Positions 17,848 through 27,387 are shown, counted from the stretch's first letter. The stretch is DNA of 64,000 nt from an uncultured Dorea sp. (GCA_910577685.1 CAJTOH010000020.1:1-64000); one strand, 5' to 3'. A program made the numbers and translations. The notes: generated from the letters alone by a model not told the origin.

Positions 17848-18756
17848 TTAACCTCCTATTTTTGTGTTCTGGAATCCGGCTTCCTGGAAGAGCCGGACAA
17901 ACTCTTCCATTTCCGCCCGTTCCGGTGCATGTAGATCTGTTCCCTTATATTCCATATCCAGCTTCGGATACTTGCCGCTTCCTGTATCGTGGTAAGGCAG
18001 CAGGTTAATCTGAGGCGGATGAATATCGTGTTCTTTCAGAAACGCAATGGTTTCTCTCATATTCCTCTCGTTGCCGTTCACTTCTTTCACTACGGGAATC
18101 CGTATGTAGATTCTTGCCCCGTCTCTGGCAAGACGAATTAGGTTCTCTAGAATCAGCTTGTTGTCCACGCCCATATATTGCTTATGAAGCTCCGAATCCA
18201 TGACTTTTATGTCGTAGAGAAATGTGTCTGTATAGGGGAGGATTGCCTGAAATTTTTCATATGGGACGTATCCGCAGGTGTCGATGGTGAGCGTCACATC
18301 CTGTCTCCGAAGCTCCTTTGCAGCGGCAATAAGATACTCCAAATCCATCGTCATGACCTCTCCGCCGGAAAATGTCACCCCTCCGCCGGAATCCTCATAG
18401 AAAATCTGGTCTTTCATCAGCTCTTTCACAAGCTCTTTCACCGTATACTCACGGCCCACTACCTCGCGGATTCCTGCCGGACAGAAATTCTCACATTTTC
18501 CGCATAAGGTACAGGCCTCACGATTCAGTACAGGTTTTCCTTCCTTCATTGTGATTGCCTGATTTGGACATATCCTTGCGCATGCGCCGCAGCCTGTGCA
18601 TTTCTCCGGGTCGCACTCAAGCTCCCTTTCATAACGCTGGGTCTCCGGGTTGTGGCACCACTGGCATTTCAGCGGACATCCCTTGAAAAACACAGACGTC
18701 CGGATACCGTCCCCGTCATGAACCGAAAACTTCTGTATATTTGTAATATTCTTCAT
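17848..18756 (-). CDS. hypE: Glycyl-radical enzyme activating enzyme (radical SAM), partner of HypD
   Basis: The 302-aa protein installs the glycyl radical on its partner using SAM and a 4Fe-4S cluster. The motif CPLKCQWCHN is near residue 27-36. Two ferredoxin-type clusters follow (CTGCGACARICP, CTLCGKCENFCP), as in glycerol/choline-type activases. FSGGEVM and DTCGY motifs are also present. The stop codon abuts the hypD start, so the pair is one operon led by this gene. It is unusual only in that the activase precedes the dehydratase. Confidence 0.88.
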   Translation of the reverse strand: MKNITNIQKFSVHDGDGIRTSVFFKGCPLKCQWCHNPETQRYERELECDPEKCTGCGACARICPNQAITMKEGKPVLNREACTLCGKCENFCPAGIREVVGREYTVKELVKELMKDQIFYEDSGGGVTFSGGEVMTMDLEYLIAAAKELRRQDVTLTIDTCGYVPYEKFQAILPYTDTFLYDIKVMDSELHKQYMGVDNKLILENLIRLARDGARIYIRIPVVKEVNGNERNMRETIAFLKEHDIHPPQINLLPYHDTGSGKYPKLDMEYKGTDLHAPERAEMEEFVRLFQEAGFQNTKIGG

Positions 18757-18805
18757 CTCAAATACCTCTCATAAATCACAGTCCGTCTGCCCTGATGCCT
18801 ACATT

Positions 18806-18860
18806 TAGACTATAGTCTATACTATAGTTCAAATATATCACCTTGTTACTATTTTGTCAA
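18806..18860 (-). promoter_or_regulatory. hypED promoter with overlapping ACTATAGT dyad operator
   Basis: On the minus strand, TTGACA (18855-18860), a 17-bp spacer and TATATT (18832-18837) form a near-consensus promoter. At the expected transcription start lies TAGACTATAGTCTA, a perfect 14-bp palindrome (18806-18819). ACTATAGT itself occurs twice (18809-18816 and 18821-18828). This is a classic repressor-operator position. Confidence 0.72.
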
Positions 18861-18870
18861 TGCCTTCCTA

Positions 18871-19589
18871 TTACCTCTTACCGCTTTTCTCTTTAAAATC
18901 CATGCGGTAAGCCCCTTTATATTTTGACGCCGCATCTGTGATGTTACAGGTCTTACCGTTATAGATTACATTCCGGTTCTTTTGGGCACGGATGACAAGG
19001 CGCTCCTCGCGCTTTAGGAAATGGCGGTAATAGTCATTGGCATCAAATCCATGGTCGAGGGGGCGGATATATTCCGGGCTGAAATTTTCAGAAAGGAACT
19101 GCAGGCAGCACAGGTTTTTCATGGGTTTTGCTTACCAATCCTTCTTCTGCCGCCGAAAATACTTTCTCATAGACTGGAAGGGACATCTTTCCGGACTCGG
19201 ACGGCACGGCGGCTTCGATAGTCAGGTAGCCCTGTATGTTCTTGCCAGTACTCCCATCACACATTTCAGAGAGGCTTCAAACTTTCTGCTTGCCGACTTT
19301 GTAATATCTGAGTTGTCAATGACGATCACAGCATAATCTTCTTTGACATGCTGTTTTGCAAGGGAAAGATAATCCTGCATCACAACCTGTTTTGCAGCAA
19401 AAGCATTTAAGTTTCCGGAGAGCCGATTAATGGTCTTTTCCAGCGTAATGCTCTCTTTCAGGGAGCGATTTCGCTCAGATGCAGTTTGTTTCCGGAGAGT
19501 ATGCCGTAAACCATCTGATGGGCAAACTTCTGTTGTGGGCGTTTTAACTTCCGAGAGATTTTTACGGAAAACTTTCCATAATTCACCAT
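18871..19589 (-). pseudogene. Truncated, frameshifted IS4-like DDE transposase
   Basis: Translating the minus strand from an ATG at 19589 gives a continuous transposase-like protein only if frames are changed three times. The pieces are MVNYGKFSVKISRKLKR…SEIA, RSLKESITLEKTINRL…VIVIDNSDITKSASRKFEASLK, CDGSTGKNIQGYLTIEAA…EEGLV, and NLCCLQFLSENFSPEY…FDANDYYRHFLKRE…ACRT-like end. VIVIDNSDI carries a DDE-type Asp, and DHGFDANDYY resembles the second catalytic region. The last piece ends at 18871 with the C-terminal half of a normal transposase missing. It abuts the hypED promoter region. Confidence 0.7.
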
Positions 19590-19733
19590 CCCAATCAAAT
19601 TACATCCAAAATAGCAGGAAATTATCCATTTACATCCCCACGAAAATTACCAAAGTAGTTGAACAAAATTCAAGATATTATCACATACCTCTTAATTCGG
19701 AGAATAAAAAAAGTGCAAAGACTTTAATAATTC

Positions 19734-20031
19734 AATAAAGACTTTACACCTTGGTTTATAGGTTACTTATTTAAATTGTCTATTAATGGCGGTTTCTGGT
19801 AAAGTTTACGCTCTATCTGTTTACGCTTTTTAGCTATTGCTTTAAGCGTCTCCTCCGCCTTTTCTTTTTCTGCAATCTCTTCCAAATCTTCTAATATAGA
19901 TATCTGATCGAAAAGATAGCAATTCAATTCCTTTTCATTTGTCGGCATTCCCTTCACCACCTTTTTATAAATGTCGTTTACTTTGGTACTTTTATTATAT
20001 CAATAGATGATTGTGGTGTAAAGTCTTTATT
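19734..20031. mobile_element. 298-bp element with 17-bp perfect terminal inverted repeats
   Basis: AATAAAGACTTTACACC (19734-19750) is the exact reverse complement of GGTGTAAAGTCTTTATT (20015-20031). The interval is AT-rich and contains one 61-codon gene. A third copy of the AAAGACTTT core lies just outside at 19717-19725. Each core, AAAGWCTTT, is itself palindromic, so the repeats could instead be operators or terminator arms of the small gene. I see no clear target-site duplication. Confidence 0.4.
19763..19948 (-). CDS. Small charged hypothetical protein
   Basis: The 61-aa product (MPTNEKELNCYLF…) is strongly helical and Lys/Glu-rich in its second half, which could form a coiled coil. I chose the ATG at 19948; the preceding GTG codons are less likely starts. 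It is enclosed by the 17-bp inverted repeats at 19734 and 20015 and lies in a region of mobile-element debris. I do not recognise a family. Confidence 0.5.
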   Translation of the reverse strand: MPTNEKELNCYLFDQISILEDLEEIAEKEKAEETLKAIAKKRKQIERKLYQKPPLIDNLNK

Positions 20032-20109
20032 CGATTTGAGTTTCCCTATTTTTAGAATACAAATATATGGAAGAAATTCTTCCTTGAGTAGCTACTTTAA
20101 AATAAGCGC

Positions 20110-20616
20110 TTATAAATATAAATCTGATATTCTTCTAAATGAATCCCGTTGGAAATCATATACTGTAATCCGATTCCTTTCAAAATCTACAATCCAATAT
20201 TCCCTAACTCCTGCTGTACTATATTTAAGCATCTTCTTATAATAATCCATCTGCTTACTGCCAGGAGACACAAACTCAATAATCCAATCTGTCGCACCAT
20301 GGCATCCCTTTTCATCCAGCTTTGAAGGATCGCTAATAACCGAAATGTCGGGTCCTACATAATTGACATCATCATTATTCAAGAATACAGCAAATGGGGC
20401 GGCATAAACCTCACATTCTCCATTATTTGACTCAATATAATTTACTATCGTCCTTGATGAAAAACCATTGAATTTTTGATGTGTTCTACTTAGCGGCGTA
20501 AGATAATAAATCTGTCCGTCAATCAGTTCTGCCCTCTCACCTTCTGGCAGAGCATATACATCATCTATTATATAAGTTTCTTTATAAGTCTCTTTTTTCT
20601 TACTATGTTCATGCAT
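20110..20616 (-). CDS. Uma2 family (DUF820) putative endonuclease
   Basis: The 168-aa protein belongs to the Uma2 PD-(D/E)XK-like family, common in mobile regions of Firmicutes and cyanobacteria. Hallmarks are ALPEGERAELIDGQIYYLTPLSRTHQ at the N-terminus, VGPDISVI as the PD element, and DWIIEFVSPGSK as the E-x-[VK] element, then YSTAGVREYWIVD. All catalytic positions look intact. The cellular role is not established. Neighbours are all accessory or broken genes. Confidence 0.85.
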   Translation of the reverse strand: MHEHSKKKETYKETYIIDDVYALPEGERAELIDGQIYYLTPLSRTHQKFNGFSSRTIVNYIESNNGECEVYAAPFAVFLNNDDVNYVGPDISVISDPSKLDEKGCHGATDWIIEFVSPGSKQMDYYKKMLKYSTAGVREYWIVDFERNRITVYDFQRDSFRRISDLYL

Positions 20617-20622
20617 TGTACC

Positions 20623-21491
20623 TCATTTTGATATAAAATTAGTTTCTCCAGATTTCTCAAATCCCAATCTTTCGTATAAAGCTCCAACTGGATTTTGTTT
20701 AAAATATTGTATTTCTATATCAGTATCGTTATATTTTTCTAATATATCTTTTAATATCTTAGTTCCAATTCCTTTACCTTGATATTCAGAAACAATGCAT
20801 ATATTTCCTACTTCGTAATTACTATTTTCTAACATTTATCCATTATAAAAACCTATATCCTTATTATCATATTGTATTACATAAGCATTTTCTCTTACTT
20901 GATTTATAAAATTTTTAAAATATTTTTGTTGGTCTTCTTCTATCCATGTTCCCCAACATTCTTCTACATATTTTTTATATGCATTCTTTTTTACTTGATA
21001 AACAAAGTTATAATCATTATTAGTATATTTTCTTAATGTAATATGTTCAATCATCGGCTCATAGATGGCTGAATTATTATTTATACTTTCATTTACATTT
21101 ATTTCATAATCTTTAACTATGCAATGAGCATTTTCGTCATCAAAAAACTCTCTCACATTTATGCCACCTAAAGCTTCCATGTTTTCCATGAGGCAGGATT
21201 ACATTTGTCTGCATCCATTAAAACTTTATCAATTCCATTTTCTTGCAATCTTTTAATCCTAGATATAAGTTTATTTTATTATAACCTTTTCCTCTTTCAG
21301 TAGGTCGTATGCTATAACCGATATGTCCTCCATATTTCTTTAATTTTTCATTTAATGACAATCTTATATTTATCATACCTATAATTTTATTATCACTACA
21401 TCTAATTAAAAAGTATGTTCTTGCAGGTACTTTTTCTTCGTTTGCTATTCTAGAAGAATCCTCTTGGAATTTCAAAATAAAATTTTTCCAT
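20623..21491 (-). pseudogene. Remains of two GNAT acetyltransferase genes
   Basis: From an ATG at 21491 with a good AGGAGA site, the frame starts MEKFYFEIP and then jumps frame into EKVPARTYFLIRC…IGYSIRPTERGKGYNK. It jumps again to GIDKVLMDADKCNPAS and again to TMEALGGINVREFFDD. Together these form one GNAT protein with an internal deletion and at least three shifts. It runs on into a second GNAT (ITLRKYTNNDYNFVYQ…), which is cut by an in-frame TAA at 20836-20838 before its acetyl-CoA loop SEYQGKGIGTK. Both genes are very AT-rich, unlike their neighbours, and neither can make a full protein. Confidence 0.72.
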
Positions 21492-21750
21492 TGTTTATCT
21501 CCTCATTGAGATTTTTTCTCTCAAATATTTATTTACGACTATATTATACAATAAAATAAACAAAATAATATAACCTAGATAATATTTATATTTTAAAATA
21601 TCTCAATTTGTAAAATTTAAACATATCAAGGCTCTTTACAAAGTAGTAAATTAGTAGTAAATCAAATTAATAATTGCCTTAAAATAAGGAATTTTTATAG
21701 TTAATTAATTTTTCGACCTTAAAAATTTTATCCTTTTACAAATAAAAAGA
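21492..21750. other. AT-rich intergenic stretch without a gene
   Basis: About 260 bp of sequence with very low GC. It contains TATAAT-like strings but no open frame with a ribosome site. It probably belongs to the decayed GNAT region; I see nothing else in it. Confidence 0.5.
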
Positions 21751-21784
21751 ACTCTGGCACAAACATACTTGTGTACGCCAGAGT
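21751..21784 (-). terminator. Intrinsic terminator of the DUF1848 gene
   Basis: ACTCTGGC (21751-21758) pairs with GCCAGAGT (21777-21784). On the minus strand it is followed by TCTTTTTATTTG. Confidence 0.75.
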
Positions 21785-21813
21785 CATAACCGGAAGTCCA
21801 AGAAACCCAGTAC

Positions 21814-22758
21814 CTAAAATCCTGTAAACATCCCGGGCAAGTCAAACAGCGATATCTGGATATCCCTGCCCGACGCAGACGCCCGTTCCTTAATCACTTC
21901 ATCGCCCCGCACATGCCCCACCAAAAGCGGCGAATCCGGGTCGTGCTGCTCATACTTATTCCGGGCATTTTCCTGACTTCCCGTGGCATAGCAATACTTA
22001 CATCCATGGATGCAGGTGTGGTATATACCGACATCCACACTCTCCACACACCGGCACTCTTTACGCTGCCCACCGTCCTTTTTAAGATCCAGACGGTATC
22101 CGGTAAGGCTTCTAATCTTCGCCTTGTCAATACACGCACAATGCCCGATCCCGAAACGCTCAAGATTAATCTTCTCCGCACAGGTATAAAGCGGAAGGTT
22201 GTAACTTCGTGCAATCTTACTAAGCCCGCCGGCCAGCTTAAGGATTTCCTCCTCCGTAAGCTCCCTGAATGGGCTGTCCTTGTAGGCGTCCACGAAACTG
22301 ATAATACATCTGGTAGTTGACTTTGCAAGCCACTTACACATCAGCTCGAACTGCTCCAGATGGTAGGATATGGTATACTTCTCCGTGAGAAGAAGAGGGT
22401 CGAACCGCCAGTCCATGCGCTCCCTCCCCAGCCTTTCGCTCATCATTAAAAACGATGCCATCACATCCGACGTATCCGCCAGATTCACTTCCATATCTTC
22501 CTCATAGTCCGTGATCGTTACCTGAAAATAGTACTCATAACCCATCTCTTCAATCTCATGCAGATAAGGCAGCATAGGCTTTGGATTCTTCGTCCAGAAC
22601 ACAATACAATCCACCGTCTCAGGAGACAGAAAAATCCTTTTTATCTTTTTGCGGTTGTATGGATTCGGAACCAACACTTCCCCAGCCCTCAGACGGTTCA
22701 CAAACCACTCCGGATACAATGCCGGAATATCCGTTCTTCTGCTTGCACTGATTATCAT
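21814..22758 (-). CDS. DUF1848 family protein, radical-SAM-like
   Basis: The 314-aa protein opens MIISASRRTDIPALYPEWF, the typical start of DUF1848. It contains IVFWTKNPKPML, the conserved mid-segment. Near the C-terminus it has CIHGCKYCYA, a CxxxCxxC arrangement that suggests a 4Fe-4S cluster, though the location is unusual for canonical radical SAM enzymes. Further cysteines (CACID, CRCVES) are clustered nearby. The function is not known to me. The start at 22758 has an AAGGA-type site. It follows the HD-domain gene by 48 bp and ends at a clear terminator. Confidence 0.82.
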   Translation of the reverse strand: MIISASRRTDIPALYPEWFVNRLRAGEVLVPNPYNRKKIKRIFLSPETVDCIVFWTKNPKPMLPYLHEIEEMGYEYYFQVTITDYEEDMEVNLADTSDVMASFLMMSERLGRERMDWRFDPLLLTEKYTISYHLEQFELMCKWLAKSTTRCIISFVDAYKDSPFRELTEEEILKLAGGLSKIARSYNLPLYTCAEKINLERFGIGHCACIDKAKIRSLTGYRLDLKKDGGQRKECRCVESVDVGIYHTCIHGCKYCYATGSQENARNKYEQHDPDSPLLVGHVRGDEVIKERASASGRDIQISLFDLPGMFTGF

Positions 22759-22806
22759 GTCACATCCGTCCTTCTCACTAAACTTCCAACCCCGCACCAT
22801 AAAATT

Positions 22807-23358
22807 CTACACAGGCGTAAAATCACCAAAATTCTTCTCGATGAGCCTGCAGTACTCTTCAAACGGTTTCGCCCCTCCAAACGGTATCTGCAAGGCGTCC
22901 CGAACTCCCTTGTAGTACCATCCGATGATATACTTGTCCTTCATGCGGAATCTGTTCCAGAGTTCTTCCCCCAAAACAGGATAATCTCTGTCAATATCCC
23001 TGATATTCGACAGCTTATCCGCAAGCCCGATCATCTGCACATCCCTGGGCGCATTCCGCAGGTGCTCAATCGTACTGAGCTTCCTGTCCATCCAGGACTT
23101 CGATTTATCCTCGCTCTCCTGAGCGACGATTCTCGCCACCCTCTCCGAAAACTCCTGCGCCAGTATCCTCTGTGTCACCCCTTCACAGTCTTCAATCGTG
23201 TCGTGCAGCACAGCCGCACTGATTACCTCCTCATCTTTCGTCATCGTCGAAACAATATCCTTCACCTCTACCGGATGAACGATATAAGGACGCTTCGTCC
23301 CCTTCCTAAACTGCCCTTCGTGTGCCTTAAATGCGAATTCGACTGCTCTGTCAATCAT
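22807..23358 (-). CDS. Small HD-domain phosphohydrolase, SpoT/MESH1-like
   Basis: The 183-aa protein resembles the hydrolase half of RelA/SpoT and the stand-alone alarmone hydrolases. It has HEGQFRKGTKRPYIVHPVEV, the HD motif in AVLHDTIEDC, and the distal Asp in LADKLSNI. All metal-binding positions expected for (p)ppGpp 3'-pyrophosphatase activity seem present. The substrate is inferred, not shown. The start at 23358 lies 13 bp past the RND pump stop, so the two may be co-transcribed. Confidence 0.82.
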   Translation of the reverse strand: MIDRAVEFAFKAHEGQFRKGTKRPYIVHPVEVKDIVSTMTKDEEVISAAVLHDTIEDCEGVTQRILAQEFSERVARIVAQESEDKSKSWMDRKLSTIEHLRNAPRDVQMIGLADKLSNIRDIDRDYPVLGEELWNRFRMKDKYIIGWYYKGVRDALQIPFGGAKPFEEYCRLIEKNFGDFTPV

Positions 23359-23371
23359 ACTCTTACCTCTC

Positions 23372-26300
23372 TTAATGCCGCTGCTCATTTAACAGGTTCT
23401 CTTCCTCCTCAATTCCTTCACGAAGCCTCGCTTTTTCTTTTTTATGGAATAAATTAAATATACAGGGAACGACGAACAAAGTCAATACAGTTCCGTATAT
23501 CAATCCTCCGATTGTTACAACAGCCATAGGCTGAACCATGTCTGCCCCCATGCCGAAACCGGCTGCCATGGTCGAAAGACCAAGGATTGTGGTAAGGGCC
23601 GTCATGACGATGGGGCGCAGCCTGGTGGTTCCTGCCTCTACAAGAGCCTCCCTCTGCTCCATTCCATTTTCAATGAGCTGATTCGCATAGTCGATAAAGA
23701 CAATTCCGTTATTAACAATAATACCTGATAACATGACAAAGCCAATCATGGCAATCACGCTGACCGGCATCCCTGCGATATAGAGCGCCAGAAGCCCTCC
23801 GGTAAATGCAAGGGGTACGGTGAACATAACGATGAACGGCGAGCGCATAGATTGGAACTGTGCCACCATAATGAGGTACATGAACACCAGTGCAAGGGCA
23901 AGCATCTTGAAGAGTTCAATCATCGCCTCCATGATTGTCTCATCCTCACCGGTCATCTTAATCTCATATCCCTCCGGCGCACTGTAGCCGCCCAGCGCTT
24001 TCTTTACCCTGCTGCTTACCAGACCGATGTTGTCCCCGTCCTTAATCTCCGCCGTCACGGACATAAAGCGGCTCTGATCCTTACGGCTGATTGCCTGCAG
24101 GCCGGAGGCGTCCTCAAACGTGGCGATATCTGCAAGTTTTATCTCTTCCTTCGTGCCGTCCTGCTTCTGCGCCGTGACCGTTAGACCCCGAACCTCCTCA
24201 CGGGTCATGCTCTCATTTGCGTCGTCCAGCACATAGACTTCGTACTCGTTGGTGTCCGTTGACAGGGTGGTTGCCGTCTTTGCCTCCGAAAGCTTTCCGG
24301 CAAGCTCCTGATAAACCTGCGCCACCGTCAGGCTGTGCTGTGTTGCTTTTGCCTTATCCACAATGACCCTGAGTTCTTCCTTATTATCCTCGGTTCCGTC
24401 CGTTACGTTTTGAGTCCCTTTGACGTCCTCCACGATTTTCTTGACATCCTTTGCAATCTCCTGCAGACGATCTAAATCCTTTCCTTTAATCTGGATACTG
24501 ATTCCCGTACTCCCCAGCGCGCTCATATCCATGTTGGACATATTTACCGTCAGCTCCCCGTCAAGGTCTTTCGTGACCTTCTCGATTTCCTTTTTCAACT
24601 GCTCGTTAGACATGGAGGGGTTTTCCTTGGTTGTGGCATAGAAGGAAATACTGTTGCTCTCCGACTGCCCTCCTCCCATCATGGATGCAGACGCCACCAG
24701 ACCGCCCACGTCTTCAATGTCTTTGATTTTACCTACCCGCTCCATCACTTCATCGGCTGTCTTGGCGCTCTCTTCCAGACTGGTTCCCTTTTCCATCACC
24801 AAATCCATGCTGATTTGGGTACTCTCCATGTCAGGCATAAACTGGGTTCCTCTTGTCAGCTCTATGGCGATGCTGCCTGCGAACAAGAGCAGCGCGCCAA
24901 GAATAACAAGGATTTTGTGGTTAAGAGCGCCTCGGAGCATATTTCCATAAATCCCGCGCAGCTTGATAAAAAATCTTGACTCCTTCTTTTCCGTTTTCCG
25001 AAGCAATCCCGCCGACATCATCGGAACCAGCGTCAGGGCAATCAGGAGGCTGGCAAGCAAGGAATAGGCTATGGTCAGCCCCATATCCACAAAGAGCTGT
25101 CTTGTGACTCCCGACGTAAACACGATTGGAAGGAACACGCAGACCGTGGTCAGCGTCGACGCCGCAATCGCCCCGCCTACTTGCCTTGCCCCTTCGATTG
25201 CCGCCTGTTTTGCAGAGGCTTTTTCTTCGTTGCGCATCCTGTATATATTTTCAATCACGACGATTGAGTTATCCACCAGCATACCCACGCCCAGCGCAAG
25301 CCCTGACAGGGAAATGATGTTCAGTGTAACTCCTGAAAAATACATCGCCACTAACGCCGTCATAATACTGATAGGGATGGAGCATGCGATTACGAAGGTA
25401 GGACGGAGGCTCTTTAGGAATACCAGCAGAATGATGACGGCAAGCACCGCGCCGTACACCAGGTTCTCCAGCACAGAATTTACAATCAGGTCGATGTAGA
25501 CCCCCTGATCCATCAGAACTACCGTATCAATACCTGAGTGTTCCTTCTTCACCTGTTTCAGACGCTCTAATACCCGGTCGCTTACATCGCCGGTGGAATA
25601 GCCGGTCTGTTTCTGAATCATCAGCATGACTCCGGCGTTTCCATTGATTTTTGCATACGTCTCGTCTGCGTTGTTGACCAATTCCACGCTGGCTACGTCC
25701 GACAGTTTCACAGGATCGATTCCTTCCATATCCACCAGCACCAAATCTTTCAGTTCTCCGATATTCTTGAATTTCTCACCCACACGGACGAGGAAATCAA
25801 TTCCCTCTTCTTTTACGTAACCCGCCGGCATACTGAAATTCTCTGCCGACAGAATGGTCTTCACCATGTCCGCCGTGAGCATGCTGCCCACATCCGCCCC
25901 AGCGGACGCTTCTTCCATAGCGGCTTCCATCTGGGCCTCCTGCATCTGCAGAGCGGATTCCCCGGCGGCAAGCTGGGCCGTACCTTCTCCGATGCCCACC
26001 GCTGTCTCAAGCTGGGCGGATGCAAGCTCGCCTCTTGCCTGAGCCAGCGTCATAGCGCCCTCGTTGATTTGCTGCTGCACTGCCTGTAACTGGCTCTTTC
26101 CGGCTGTCAACTGGTTCTTTCCTTCCAGCAGTCCTGCTTCCTGCTGCTCTAACTGCTCAATCGTTGCGACGATTGCCGAGCGCGCCGTCTCGTAGACCCC
26201 GTCGCCTACGATTGTCTCAAGCTGGGCAAGCTGGGCCTCAAGTTCCGCTTTCTGCTCTTCTGTAAGTCCAATATCCGGCAACTCCAGCGTGCCTTTGATT

Positions 26301-27211
26301 TCATCGTACTTTTCTTTCGAAGCGTCAAGCTGGGCCAACTGGGCCTGTGCCTCTGCTTTTCCTGCCTGAATCAGCGCAAGGTTCTGGGAAAGCTGGGTTT
26401 CGGCCACATTTAACTCTGCCATCTTTTCCGTGATTTCCAACTGTGCCTGTTTGATTTCTTCGCTTTTCATGGAAATCTGGGACTCAGCTTCGGATAGTCC
26501 GGCAGAAGCCTGCGCTTTTCCGGATTCCAAAGCGGCTTTTCCGCTTGCCACCTGGGCTTTCGCCTCATCCAGCGCACTTTTGGCGTCGTTCACCTTCTGT
26601 TCCATTTCTGCCTTGATTTCATCGTTTAACTCTGTCACTTTCTCTTTGTTGACTGTAATCTCTATCGTCTCTTCGATACTTCCTGTCACGGTGACAGAAG
26701 CGACGCCTTCCACGCTCTCCACCTCGGGAATGACCTGTTCATTGATAATCTTGCTGGTATTTGCCGCATCCTCGCCCTCGGCGCTGACTGCCGCCACCAG
26801 TACCGGCATCATGTCCGGGTTCAATTTCATAATGATGGGATTCGACACTTCGTCAGGCCAGAAACCCTGTATCTGGTCGAGGCTCTCCCGCATCTCGATG
26901 GTGACGGAATCCATGTTCGCCGTCTGGTCAAATTCCAGAACCACTGTAGATGCATTTTCATTGGAAATGGACTGTACGGTCTTGATATTGCTGACCGTCG
27001 CCATGGTCTGCTCTACGGGTTTCGTCACGATTTGTTCTACTTCTTCGGGGCTTGCGCCTATGTATGTGGTCATGACGATTGCGTAAGGGAGGTTCATGCT
27101 CGGCAGAAGGTCTACGGTCATACTGCTAAAGGAGACTACTCCCAGAATGATAATGAGTACTACGCCTACTACTACTGTGTACGGTTTTTTTACGCTGAAT
27201 TTTGATAGCAT
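23372..27211 (-). CDS. RND family efflux transporter with coiled-coil insertion
   Basis: The 1279-aa protein has the AcrB/HAE1-type plan: an N-terminal helix (VVVGVVLIIILGVVSF), then YIGASPEEVEQIVTKPVEQ and other porter-domain segments. Two sets of six helices follow, with ALGVGMLVDNSIVVIENI in helix 4 carrying the proton-relay Asp. The odd feature is about 270 residues of Ala/Gln/Glu-rich heptad sequence (about residues 205-480) inserted in the first periplasmic-type loop. A Gram-positive cell has no outer membrane partner, so this may replace an adaptor protein. It has a GAGGG site before the ATG at 27211. The substrate is unknown. Confidence 0.88.
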   Translation of the reverse strand: MLSKFSVKKPYTVVVGVVLIIILGVVSFSSMTVDLLPSMNLPYAIVMTTYIGASPEEVEQIVTKPVEQTMATVSNIKTVQSISNENASTVVLEFDQTANMDSVTIEMRESLDQIQGFWPDEVSNPIIMKLNPDMMPVLVAAVSAEGEDAANTSKIINEQVIPEVESVEGVASVTVTGSIEETIEITVNKEKVTELNDEIKAEMEQKVNDAKSALDEAKAQVASGKAALESGKAQASAGLSEAESQISMKSEEIKQAQLEITEKMAELNVAETQLSQNLALIQAGKAEAQAQLAQLDASKEKYDEIKGTLELPDIGLTEEQKAELEAQLAQLETIVGDGVYETARSAIVATIEQLEQQEAGLLEGKNQLTAGKSQLQAVQQQINEGAMTLAQARGELASAQLETAVGIGEGTAQLAAGESALQMQEAQMEAAMEEASAGADVGSMLTADMVKTILSAENFSMPAGYVKEEGIDFLVRVGEKFKNIGELKDLVLVDMEGIDPVKLSDVASVELVNNADETYAKINGNAGVMLMIQKQTGYSTGDVSDRVLERLKQVKKEHSGIDTVVLMDQGVYIDLIVNSVLENLVYGAVLAVIILLVFLKSLRPTFVIACSIPISIMTALVAMYFSGVTLNIISLSGLALGVGMLVDNSIVVIENIYRMRNEEKASAKQAAIEGARQVGGAIAASTLTTVCVFLPIVFTSGVTRQLFVDMGLTIAYSLLASLLIALTLVPMMSAGLLRKTEKKESRFFIKLRGIYGNMLRGALNHKILVILGALLLFAGSIAIELTRGTQFMPDMESTQISMDLVMEKGTSLEESAKTADEVMERVGKIKDIEDVGGLVASASMMGGGQSESNSISFYATTKENPSMSNEQLKKEIEKVTKDLDGELTVNMSNMDMSALGSTGISIQIKGKDLDRLQEIAKDVKKIVEDVKGTQNVTDGTEDNKEELRVIVDKAKATQHSLTVAQVYQELAGKLSEAKTATTLSTDTNEYEVYVLDDANESMTREEVRGLTVTAQKQDGTKEEIKLADIATFEDASGLQAISRKDQSRFMSVTAEIKDGDNIGLVSSRVKKALGGYSAPEGYEIKMTGEDETIMEAMIELFKMLALALVFMYLIMVAQFQSMRSPFIVMFTVPLAFTGGLLALYIAGMPVSVIAMIGFVMLSGIIVNNGIVFIDYANQLIENGMEQREALVEAGTTRLRPIVMTALTTILGLSTMAAGFGMGADMVQPMAVVTIGGLIYGTVLTLFVVPCIFNLFHKKEKARLREGIEEEENLLNEQRH

Positions 27212-27387
27212 TTGAAGCCCTCTTTCTGTATGTTGGTTTATTTACATATTATAAAATAATATGTAAATCATAGCACTTGAGGCTTTCATTGACAAGAATT
27301 CTGGGGTATAATGGTGGCTCAATGATATGATTTAATAGATAATTTATAAACATTTTATAAAACGTTTTATGGGATTGGAGAATAGGA

